Source: Chryseobacterium ginsenosidimutans
Lineage (GTDB): Bacteria; Bacteroidota; Bacteroidia; Flavobacteriales; Weeksellaceae
Reading direction: 5' to 3'
Assembly (NCBI RefSeq): GCF_024807225.1
Contig: NZ_JANUCO010000001.1
Span: forward strand, 806,001-870,000
Length of the DNA: 64,000 nucleotides
Part shown: positions 56,975 through 64,000 of the stretch, in pieces
Numbering within the stretch: the first letter of the stretch is position 1
Layout of the letters: each line of letters opens with the position of its first letter
Translations under genes and position numbers: made by a program
The notes under the pieces: generated by a model
Databases searched by the model: none
What the model saw: only the letters and a program-made list of their open reading frames with translations
What the model was told of the DNA's origin: nothing

Positions 56975-57085
56975 ATATTTAAAGTTTGGTACAAATTTCA
57001 GGAGTATGATGAGTTTATACAAGTACGGAAATACGATTCATATAGGGAAAAATTTTTCCCCTATTGTTGTTTTTAGAACATTGAG

Positions 57086-57093
57086 TAATTTTG
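57086..57093 (+). promoter_or_regulatory. -7 promoter element of the HxlR gene
   Basis: TAATTTTG matches TAnnTTTG and ends only four bases before the ATG at 57098, so the transcript may be leaderless. Confidence 0.45.
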
Positions 57094-57097
57094 TGAT

Positions 57098-57469
57098 ATG
57101 TATGAAAGAAAAATTCCGCCCAACTTAAATTGTGGACTAGACTTAATCGGTGAAGTTCTTTACGGCAAGTGGAAAATCCGTCTGTTGTGGTTTATTAATG
57201 AAGGTTTTCTGCGACCAAGTGAGTTGCAGAAGAAAATTCCGGATGCTTCCCGCAGAGTTTTGAATATTCAGCTGAAGGAATTAGAAGAGCATGACTTAAT
57301 TACAAAGAAAATCTATGCCGTCGTTCCGCCAAAAGTAGAATACAGCCTTACCGATTTTGGAAAAACTTTGATTCCGGTGATCGCTGTTCTTGGTGAATGG
57401 GGCGATAAAAATGAAGAACATCTTAGAACGGTTATTTTCAATCGGTTAGAAAATAGGGCTGAAAAATAA
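57098..57469 (+). CDS. HxlR-family transcriptional regulator
   Basis: A 123-residue winged-helix protein of the HxlR type: an N-terminal Cys near residue 12 (NCGLDLIGEVLYGKWKIRLLW) and a recognition region LRPSELQKKIPDASRRVLNIQLKELEEHDLI. HxlR proteins often sense oxidants or aldehydes through Cys and control a neighbouring oxidoreductase. It is divergent from the SDR gene and probably regulates it. Confidence 0.92.
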   Translation: MYERKIPPNLNCGLDLIGEVLYGKWKIRLLWFINEGFLRPSELQKKIPDASRRVLNIQLKELEEHDLITKKIYAVVPPKVEYSLTDFGKTLIPVIAVLGEWGDKNEEHLRTVIFNRLENRAEK

Positions 57470-57541
57470 TATTTTATACTTTTATCTAAAATTACTTCTC
57501 AGAATTTATTAAATTTACCTTTCATAAAATGGTAACAAACA

Positions 57542-58603
57542 ATGAGTTTCGGACAACAGATGTTATTTTTTTTTAGTGTAATAGGAGCTTTTAACGGGCT
57601 TCTGCTTGGGATTTACCTGTTGTTTGTGAAAAAAATGAAACATATTCCGGATTTCTTCTTAGGATTAATTTTATTGACATTAAGCATTCGCGTAGGAATT
57701 TCTGTATGTATTTATTTTTATCCGGATTGGCCTAGAATTATCCCACATTTGGGTTTATCGGCGCTATTTTTTACGGGGCCGGCTTTGTATTATTATGTCC
57801 GTTCTTCTTTTTTACAAGAGCAGTTTAATCTTAAAAACGCTGGGAACTCTTTTGGTATTCTCACACTGATTCTTGGTATAGTCGGGCTTTTGTATTTAAT
57901 TTTCCCTATTACTTGGGATGATAATTTTGCTAGATTTATTTATGGAGTTTGGACGGTTTTCATTTTTCTATCAGTTTATGAATATTATATTTTTTCAAAA
58001 AAAGAAGGAAAGAACCCTACTCAGTTTATCCTTCCTGTTTTATTAAGTAATGTGATCATCTTTTTCGCATATCAACTGATGTCCACAGGATGGATTCAAG
58101 TGTATTGTGCGGGTGGAAGTCTTGTATTTTCTTTGCTTTTGTATGGGAATGTTTTGATCTTTTTCAACAATAAAAACAGATCAGTAACAGTAAAAGAAGA
58201 AAGTAAATATTCCAATAAAAAAATATCAGATCAACAGGCAGATAGTTTTGTTTCCAAATTAGAAAGATTGATGAATACGGAAGAATTGTATAAAAATCCG
58301 AATTTAAAATTAAGTGATCTAGCCTTGAAAATGAATATTTCAGCCCATCAACTTTCACAATTACTGAATGATAATCTGGGTAAAAGTTTTTCAACCTACA
58401 TCAATGAATACAGAATCAATGAAGCCTGTGAAAAAATTGAAAACGGCTCTTATCTGAAAATTGAAGAGATAGGATATGAAGTAGGATTCAATTCTAAATC
58501 CACCTTCTTTTCTACTTTCAAGAAAATAATGAGTACAACACCGCTATTGTACAAACAATCTCAAATGCCTTCTGAGACGGGACTCCAGAGTTCAAATTTA
58601 TAA
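57542..58603 (+). CDS. Membrane-anchored AraC-type regulator
   Basis: A 353-residue protein with about seven membrane helices in the first ~230 residues, then an AraC-type double helix-turn-helix (LKLSDLALKMNISAHQLSQLLND... and IEEIGYEVGFNSKSTFFSTFKKIM, about 256-340). Membrane-bound AraC regulators of this form are common in Bacteroidetes. It lies about 80 bases before a TonB-type receptor gene and may control it. Confidence 0.88.
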   Translation: MSFGQQMLFFFSVIGAFNGLLLGIYLLFVKKMKHIPDFFLGLILLTLSIRVGISVCIYFYPDWPRIIPHLGLSALFFTGPALYYYVRSSFLQEQFNLKNAGNSFGILTLILGIVGLLYLIFPITWDDNFARFIYGVWTVFIFLSVYEYYIFSKKEGKNPTQFILPVLLSNVIIFFAYQLMSTGWIQVYCAGGSLVFSLLLYGNVLIFFNNKNRSVTVKEESKYSNKKISDQQADSFVSKLERLMNTEELYKNPNLKLSDLALKMNISAHQLSQLLNDNLGKSFSTYINEYRINEACEKIENGSYLKIEEIGYEVGFNSKSTFFSTFKKIMSTTPLLYKQSQMPSETGLQSSNL

Positions 58604-58654
58604 TTCTGTACTTCGGAATTTTAACTTCAAAACCTACTTTTCATCGACGTCCAA

Positions 58655-58662
58655 TACTTTTG
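58655..58662 (+). promoter_or_regulatory. -7 promoter element of the TonB-type receptor gene
   Basis: TACTTTTG matches TAnnTTTG and lies 21 bases before the start. Confidence 0.5.
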
Positions 58663-58683
58663 GTCTCATAAAATTTAAAGTTT

Positions 58684-60880
58684 ATGAACGCCAAATTATG
58701 GATTTTTATCTTGTTGCTCTTCTTATCGTTTTTTGCAAAGTCTCAGGAAATTCTCAATGCTAAAGTTTCCGATTCTATAAAACAAAAAGATTCGATCGCA
58801 ACAATTTCAGAAGTTATTATTCAATCTTCTCGCAGAAATTTAAAACTCAATCAGGGAAATATTGTGATGAATGTTTCCGGTAATAAAGATTTTAAAACAT
58901 CAACCAATATTCTTGAGGTTTTAAGAAAAACTCCGGGTGTGACGGTAGATTCTGAAGATGGGATTTTTGTTGGAGGAAGAACCAGTCCTGCCATTTTTAT
59001 CAATGGAAAACCTGTGGTCATGAGCAGTCAGGAAACTGCAGTTTTATCTGAGATCTCTGTCGCCGGAAATGGTAGAATCTCTTGAAGTCAATACAAATCC
59101 TTCTTCAAAATATGATGCCGAATTTAAAGGAATTATTGATATTAAATTAAAGAAAAATACCAATCTCGGCTGGATAGGAAATTATATCGGAAACACGAGT
59201 ATCAATACATTTAATTATAAAGAAAACAGCCTTAATCTTTCTTATAACACGGAAAAGATAAGCTATAATTTACAGTTAGGGTATAATAATGGTATCTCAA
59301 CATATCGTTATAATGCATTGCAACGCTTGGCAAATACGAATGTGATGAGTACGCAGACTTACCAAAAAGATGATACAGAAATTTATACTGTTCAAATGGG
59401 AATCGATTATAAATTGAATGACAAAAATAGGTTTGGCATCAATGTAAGAGGTAACTTCAGAGATAGTGATCGAATTCGTTTGGGATCATTGTATACTGTA
59501 AATAAAGATGAAACGCAGTTGGTTTTTAATACAGAAAGTAAAAATCCGAGCAACTATTTTCAAGATAATTACGGAATAACCACAGATTATTCTTTCCAGT
59601 ACAAAAATTTTAAGCTGAATTTTTTAGGCAACTATCTTTCGGTTAAAAATAAGCAGCAAGATGATTTTATAAATAGCGATAAGCCGACTTCACAGCTTTT
59701 ATCTTATTGGAAATCTGATCTGCTCAACAAAATTAGTATTTATACAGGGCAAGTTGATGTTTCTCAGAAAATAAAAGATGCAACTTTCGAGGCAGGTGTA
59801 AAATTGAGTGATACTAAAACGAATAATATGATTAGATATGATACGTTGTCGGTGAATCAGCAATTTGTTTTTGATCCGACGAGAAGCAATCAATTTTCAT
59901 ATAAAGAGAAGATAGTTGCGGGATATTTGGCGTACAGTCAGAAATTTAATAAGCTTCAGATTAGTGCAGGATTAAGATTTGAAAATACACAAAGTATTTC
60001 TAATGCGGTAACCGTAGATTCTGTGGTCTCAAGAAATTATCTGAAATGGCTGCCATCTTTCAGCGCAAGTTATGCCTTCAACAAATCAAGTGAGCTCTCA
60101 TTTTCTTACAGCAGAAAAATGACAAGACCGGTTTTTTCACAGCTTAATCCGTTCAGGTTTTATTACAGTCCGCTGAATTATTGGATCGGGAATCCTTATT
60201 TGCAACCTTCTTTTACCAATCAGATGAAAGCAACGTATCGATATAAAAATTGGGTAACGGCTTTTACCATGGGCAAAGAAACAGATGTGATGACGCGATA
60301 TCCTATCTATAATCCTGAAACGAATGTGTTGGAATATTTAGGAGCCAATCTGCCTTATCGAAATTTTGCCATTATAGAAACGAGTTTTCCCGTGAAAATA
60401 ACAAAGTGGTGGAATATAAATACTCAAATCACGGGATATTATAATCACGAATTCAGACCGTATCTGGATGAAGTTTTTGCCTTGAAAATTTATAATTACG
60501 AGATGAGGTTAAATCAGGTTTTTTCTTTGCCTAAAGGCTATACAATTAATCTTTTTGCCAATTACGAATCCAAAACCGGGAATAGTTTATATATAATTAA
60601 GCCAAGATATACAGTTGATATTTCGGTTCAAAAAGCATGGTTTGATAATAAACTGAATACGAAAATAAGCTTCAACAATATTTTTGATTCTTACGACCAA
60701 CGTTTGGAGTTCAGGCACAAACAGATTATGGATAATCGATTTACACATTGGTGGGATACTCAAAAGTTGATTTTGTCTTTAAGCTACAATTTTGGAAACT
60801 CAAAATATCAGACAAAGAATATACAAAAAACAGAGCCAGATAAACAGGATTATATGTTGAATACCCGTTTTTCAATCTAA
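58684..60880 (+). CDS. TonB-dependent-type outer-membrane barrel protein, interrupted by a +1 frameshift
   Basis: With one base removed the gene encodes about 731 residues: signal peptide (ends FFAKSQ, about 20), a plug-type domain (ISEVIIQSSRRNLKLNQGN, TSTNILEVLRKTPGVTVD, IFINGKPVVMSS) and an outer-membrane beta-barrel of the OMP_b-brl_3 kind to the C-terminus (DYMLNTRFSI). There is no carboxypeptidase-like N-terminal domain. The natural reading SSQELQFYLRSLSPEMVESLEV is broken by an extra A in GGAAAC at 59031-59036, ending the first part after 133 residues. The substrate is unknown. Confidence 0.85.
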
Positions 60881-61356
60881 ACTATTTAAATAAAGAAAAA
60901 CTTTGTGTTCTTTTTTAAGTAGAACGCCTTTGTGTAGCTTAAAAGCGATGAATCGTTAAAAAAATCTTTGTGAACTCTGCGTTTAAATTAAAGAGTTTAT
61001 TGTCCTGATTAAAAGAGAGAAAATCATAAAATAAACTTCAGATTAATCTTCGACGTTATTACTTTATGAAAGATAAAAATGATTCTATATTTTATTTAAA
61101 CCTTAAAGGCAGAAAAGGGAGAGTAAATATTGAATAATTTTTAGATATTGTTAAAGAATAAAGAATTGCTTCGTAAATAAATATCTGGAAAATCATTTTA
61201 AATCAAGAGTAAATACGTGTTATTTGAGAAACTGCAATTGTAAAAACTGGATTTTAAATAATTTTTAGTGTAAAACTCGACTTTCATTTATAAAACATTT
61301 TAAAAGTTTCGCAGATACAGACCTTTACTTATATTTGTAGCATTGCATAGATCTTT
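60881..61356. other. AT-rich intergenic region
   Basis: No gene is visible in these 476 bp. It contains CTTTGTGAACTCTGCGTT at 60966-60983, related at 14 of 18 positions to a sequence at 26745-26762, and the promoter of the amidinotransferase gene near the right end. Several short AT hairpins could form but none is convincing as a terminator for the receptor gene. Confidence 0.6.
61307..61337 (+). promoter_or_regulatory. Promoter of the amidinotransferase gene
   Basis: TTTC (61307-61310; consensus TTTG), 19-base spacer, then TATATTTG (61330-61337), 19 bases before the start. Confidence 0.65.
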
Positions 61357-62272
61357 ATGAAACTAAATATAAAAAACGAAACGGGAAGGCTGAAATCTGT
61401 GGTTTTAGGTCAACCCAATTCAATGGGAGGAATTCCGACGCTGGAAGAAAGCTATGATGCGAAGTCATATTATTCAATTGAACATAATATGTATCCCGTA
61501 GAAACGGATATCATCAATGAGATGAATGCTTTTGAAGCCGTTTTAAAGAAATATGATGTTGAGGTTCTTCGTCCGAGCATCATCAAAGATTATAATCAGG
61601 TTTTTGCAAGAGATGTCGCTTTTGTGATTGATGATAAAATGATTATTTCCAATGTCATCGCAGACAGAGCCGATGAACAGGAAGCCTACAAAAAGGTTTT
61701 TGAAAAAGTAGCTTGGAGGAAAATTATTAATCTTCCGGAAACAGCTCATATTGAAGGTGGCGACGTTATTGTCTGGAATGATTTCTTGTTTATCGGAACA
61801 TGTTTCAGTGAAGATTACAGAAGCTATAAAACAGCAAGAAACCAACGAATATGCCATCGAAATTCTTAAGGAATATTTTCCGAAAAAGAGAATTATCGAC
61901 CTTGAATTAAAGAAAAACGATAAGATTCCATACGAAGGTATTTTACACTTAGATTGTACTTTCAATCCTATCGGTAAAGACAAATGTATTATTTATAAAG
62001 ACGGTTTTGTAGACGAAAGCGATTACCGTTTAATTATCGATATTTTTGGTGAAGAAAACTGTTTTCACGTAACCTCTGAAGAAATGTTTGACATGTGTCC
62101 GAATATTTTCTCTATTTCTCCGGAAATTGTAGTCTCAGACAAAGCATTCACCAGAATGAACGATCACCTGAGAAACGAATGGGGAATGACCGTTGAAGAA
62201 ATTCCTTACAGAGAAATCTCTAAAATGGGAGGATTGTTGCGTTGTTCTACGATGCCTCTTGTTAGAGAGTAA
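61357..62272 (+). CDS. Amidinotransferase / dimethylarginine dimethylaminohydrolase-like protein, frameshifted
   Basis: With one base removed the gene encodes about 304 residues of the pentein fold (arginine deiminase/DDAH superfamily), which hydrolyse or transfer guanidino groups. Conserved elements: FARDVAFVIDDKMIIS (about 85-100), HIEGGDV (His-Glu-Gly-Gly-Asp, about 131-137) and the nucleophile Cys near the end in GGLLRCSTMPL. The natural reading YKTARTNEYAIEILK (RTN is conserved in the superfamily) is broken by an extra A in GAAAC at 61838-61842. A second GTTTC at 61802-61806 could also restore the frame but would lose RTN, so it is less likely. Its substrate is probably arginine or a methylated/modified derivative. 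Confidence 0.82.
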
Positions 62273-62369
62273 AAGTGTCGGAGGGTAATAGAGTTTTGGA
62301 GTTGGAGAATTTTGGGATTGAGGATTGAAGTATTATTGATATTTTCTTATTTTAGTTGAAAATACAAAT

Positions 62370-62762
62370 ATGTCAACAATTAGGTTTCATCAGGATTTAA
62401 AAGTTTTTCAAAAATCTTTTGAAACGGCAATGACGATTTATGAATTGTCGAAATCTTTTCCTAAAGAAGAACTTTACTCTCTTACAGACCAAATCAGACG
62501 CTCGTCGAGATCGGTTTCAGCCAATATCAGTGAAGCTTGGGGAAAAAGGAAATATGAAAAGTCTTTTGTTGCCAAACTCACCGATTCTGAAGGTGAAGCA
62601 AGAGAAACGCAAACCTGGCTTCAGTTTACATTTGCGTGTAAATACATTAATGAAGAACAGTTTAATAATTTAAATAATCAGTATAATCAAATAATCGGGA
62701 TGTTGGTTAATATGATGAGTCAATCGCAGAATTGGTGTACATTTTCCTCAACAAATCAATAA
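62370..62762 (+). CDS. Four-helix-bundle protein (23S rRNA intervening-sequence family)
   Basis: A 130-residue, all-helical protein of the S23/four-helix bundle family: KVFQKSFETAMTIYELSKSFPKEELYSLTDQIRRSSRSVSANISEAWGKR-type sequence (conserved QIRRSS, SANISEAWG) is diagnostic. Members are found in 23S rRNA intervening sequences or as free genes; the function is unknown. Here it is a free gene inserted between two guanidino-hydrolase genes and followed by a tandem repeat. Confidence 0.9.
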   Translation: MSTIRFHQDLKVFQKSFETAMTIYELSKSFPKEELYSLTDQIRRSSRSVSANISEAWGKRKYEKSFVAKLTDSEGEARETQTWLQFTFACKYINEEQFNNLNNQYNQIIGMLVNMMSQSQNWCTFSSTNQ

Positions 62763-62774
62763 GAAATATTTTTA

Positions 62775-62830
62775 CACTAAAACACTAAAACACTAAAACA
62801 CTAAAACACTAAAACACTAAAACACTAAAA
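62775..62830 (+). repeat. Seven tandem copies of CACTAAAA
   Basis: Seven perfect 8-bp units run from 62775 to 62830, 35 bases before ctlX. Copy number may vary between strains by slippage. Confidence 0.9.
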
Positions 62831-62865
62831 CTCTCAAACCCAACAACACCTCAAACCCAAACAGC

Positions 62866-63789
62866 ATGCAAACAACAGATACAGTATTAATGATAGAGCC
62901 GATTGCTTTCGGTTTTAACGAAGAAACGGCAAAAAACAATTATTTTCAGGTGGAGCAGAAAGGCTTTGATATTCAGTTTAAGGCTTTGACGGAATTTAAA
63001 GCTTTTGCTGAAAAATTAAGAAGCAAAGGAATTAATGTGATTACTGTTAAAGATACATTAGATCCTCACACGCCGGATTCTATTTTCCCAAACAACTGGG
63101 TAAGCTTTCACAATGATGGGAAAGTGGTTTTGTATCCGATGTTTGCTTCCAACAGAAGAGTAGAAAGAAGAGAAGATATCATTGAAACTATTAAAGATCA
63201 AGGATTTGATGTTGATGAAATTGATGATTGGTCACTTGCTGAAATTCAGGGTCACTTTCTGGAAGGAACGGGAAGTATGATTTTCGATCACGATAATAAA
63301 ATTGCTTACGGTTCGGTTTCTTTGAGGTTGGATGAAAATTTATTTAGAAAGTTTTGCGAAAAATATGGTTTTACACCGATTGTTTTCCATTCATTTCAAA
63401 CGGTAGGTTCAGAAAGACTGCCGATTTATCATACCAATGTTATGATGTGTGTTGCAGATAAATTCGTTGTAATTTGTCTGGATTGTATCGATAATGAACT
63501 GGAAAGAAGCAAAGTTATCGAAACCATTAAAAATTCAGGAAAAGAAATCATCGAAATTTCTGAAGAGCAAATGCAGCAATTTGCAGGAAATATGCTTCAG
63601 GTTCAAAATAAAGACGGCGAAAAGTTTTTAGTAATGAGCGAAACAGCTTATAAATCTTTAAACGAAAATCAGGTTTCAGCGATTGAAAAATACTGCGAAA
63701 TCATCTATTCAGATTTAAATACCATTGAGGTAAACGGCGGAGGAAGTGCACGTTGTATGCTTGCCGAAGTTTTCTTACCAAAAAAATAA
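62866..63789 (+). CDS. ctlX: CtlX-type citrulline/arginine hydrolase (arginine deiminase-related)
   Basis: A 307-residue pentein-fold protein. PDSIFPNNWVSFHNDG (about 69-84), a catalytic-type Glu/His region (FLEGTGSMIFDH, about 132-143, and LPIYHTNVMM, about 186-195) and the Cys nucleophile in GGGSARCMLAEVF (about 292-304) are visible. This pattern corresponds to the group annotated as citrulline utilisation hydrolase CtlX in flavobacteria. It probably acts on citrulline or a related ureido/guanidino compound in the cytosol. It follows the amidinotransferase and the four-helix gene. Confidence 0.78.
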   Translation: MQTTDTVLMIEPIAFGFNEETAKNNYFQVEQKGFDIQFKALTEFKAFAEKLRSKGINVITVKDTLDPHTPDSIFPNNWVSFHNDGKVVLYPMFASNRRVERREDIIETIKDQGFDVDEIDDWSLAEIQGHFLEGTGSMIFDHDNKIAYGSVSLRLDENLFRKFCEKYGFTPIVFHSFQTVGSERLPIYHTNVMMCVADKFVVICLDCIDNELERSKVIETIKNSGKEIIEISEEQMQQFAGNMLQVQNKDGEKFLVMSETAYKSLNENQVSAIEKYCEIIYSDLNTIEVNGGGSARCMLAEVFLPKK

Positions 63790-63797
63790 TATATTTG
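63790..63797 (+). promoter_or_regulatory. -7 promoter element of the SpeD-like gene
   Basis: TATATTTG matches TAnnTTTG, immediately after the ctlX stop. Confidence 0.5.
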
Positions 63798-63813
63798 CTG
63801 AAAATATAATTAA

Positions 63814-64000
63814 TTGGAATCAGCAACCAGTAAAGGTTTACATATTCTTCTGACTTTGGAAACGGAGTCAGAAGCTTTGTTATTAGACGGTGAAGGTTTT
63901 TTGGCATTTACGAAAAGTATGCTGGAAACAAAAGACGTGGAAATTGTAGGAATTACCAACCATGTTTTTGAAAATCAGAGTTTTACTTCGGCGGTTTGTC
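63814..64000 (+). CDS. SpeD-like S-adenosylmethionine decarboxylase, N-terminal part
   Basis: The visible 62 residues start at TTG 63814, directly after an in-frame stop (63811-63813), and run off the window. The sequence MESATSKGLHILLTLETES, GEGFLAFTKSML and VGITNHVFENQSFTSAVC resembles the region before the pyruvoyl-forming Ser of bacterial SpeD. If so, it makes decarboxylated SAM for spermidine synthesis, which would fit arginine/ornithine metabolism next to ctlX. The decisive C-terminal motif is outside the window. Confidence 0.5.
   Translation, partial: MESATSKGLHILLTLETESEALLLDGEGFLAFTKSMLETKDVEIVGITNHVFENQSFTSAVC

Noticed and set aside
59042..59045. Extra T in the TTTT run as the cause of the receptor frameshift
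   Set aside because: It also restores the frame, but gives SSQETAVYLRSL, whereas removing an A at 59033-59035 gives SSQELQFYLRSL, closer to the usual QEL...YL pattern of these receptors.
60881..61356. Decayed gene in the gap after the TonB-type receptor
   Set aside because: All frames are broken by many stops and no protein-like segment was found.
61802..61806. Alternative site of the extra base in the amidinotransferase gene
   Set aside because: Removing a T here restores the frame but replaces the conserved TARTN region with an unlike sequence; the site at 61838-61842 keeps it.
62775..62830. CRISPR array
   Set aside because: The 8-bp units are contiguous with no spacers, and no cas genes are present.

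Overview
The window looks like chromosomal DNA from a flavobacterium, most likely Chryseobacterium or a close Weeksellaceae relative. It is AT-rich. Start codons lack Shine-Dalgarno sequences. Many genes are preceded by the Bacteroidetes -7 element TAnnTTTG, in the best cases with TTTG/TTG 19 bases upstream. The gene content (LptD-like C-terminal barrel beside RidA, a TonB-type barrel receptor, CtlX, RmuC, Dps, an rpsL-rpsG-fusA-rpsJ block) fits the same group. No rRNA, tRNA or CRISPR array was seen.

Layout. 1-9 kb: end of an LptD-like gene, ridA, a small membrane protein, an HtrA protease, the tRNA U34 hydroxylase trhO with an extra C-terminal barrel, 5-formyl-THF cyclo-ligase, and a membrane protein/lipoprotein pair. 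9-18 kb: a minus-strand run with a TrmH-type methyltransferase, rmuC, several unknowns, a GG-leader Cys-rich peptide, a YCII protein, pncB and dps, then a plus-strand GT-C-like membrane protein. 18-21.5 kb: rpsL-rpsG-fusA-rpsJ, closed by a terminator. 21.7-32.4 kb: an interruption between rpsJ and rplC holding an iron-permease-like gene, a large secreted protein, two small secreted proteins, and a glycerol operon (glpD-glpK-glpF-porin) with a divergent DeoR-type regulator. 32.6-46.5 kb: the S10-spc-alpha ribosomal cluster from rplC to rplQ, including secY, infA, rpmJ and rpoA. 47-52 kb: a LuxR-type response regulator, two unknown genes, a histidine kinase and an unknown two-gene unit. 52-54.6 kb: eno and gltA. 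54.7-55.6 kb: an IS630-type insertion sequence. 56-61 kb: an SDR/HxlR divergent pair, a membrane-anchored AraC regulator and a TonB-type receptor. 61.3-64 kb: two guanidino-group hydrolases around a four-helix-bundle protein, and the start of a SpeD-like gene.

The most striking observation is a recurrent defect. Eight genes (htrA, a YCII gene, the Fet4-like gene, secY, a response regulator, gltA, a TonB-type receptor and an amidinotransferase) are each split by one extra base. In every case the repaired reading has GTTC (or GAAC) preceded by a purine on the GTTC strand, and the sequence shows GTTTC (or GAAAC). secY is essential, so at least some of these are probably not real pseudogenes. The shared context points to a systematic, sequence-specific error, possibly provoked by a DNA modification at GAAC/GTTC. 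Other notable points are the split of the S10 operon, a 16-bp motif repeated at both ends of the two-component locus, paired operator-like repeats around the glpD/regulator promoters, and several long intergenic inverted repeats.
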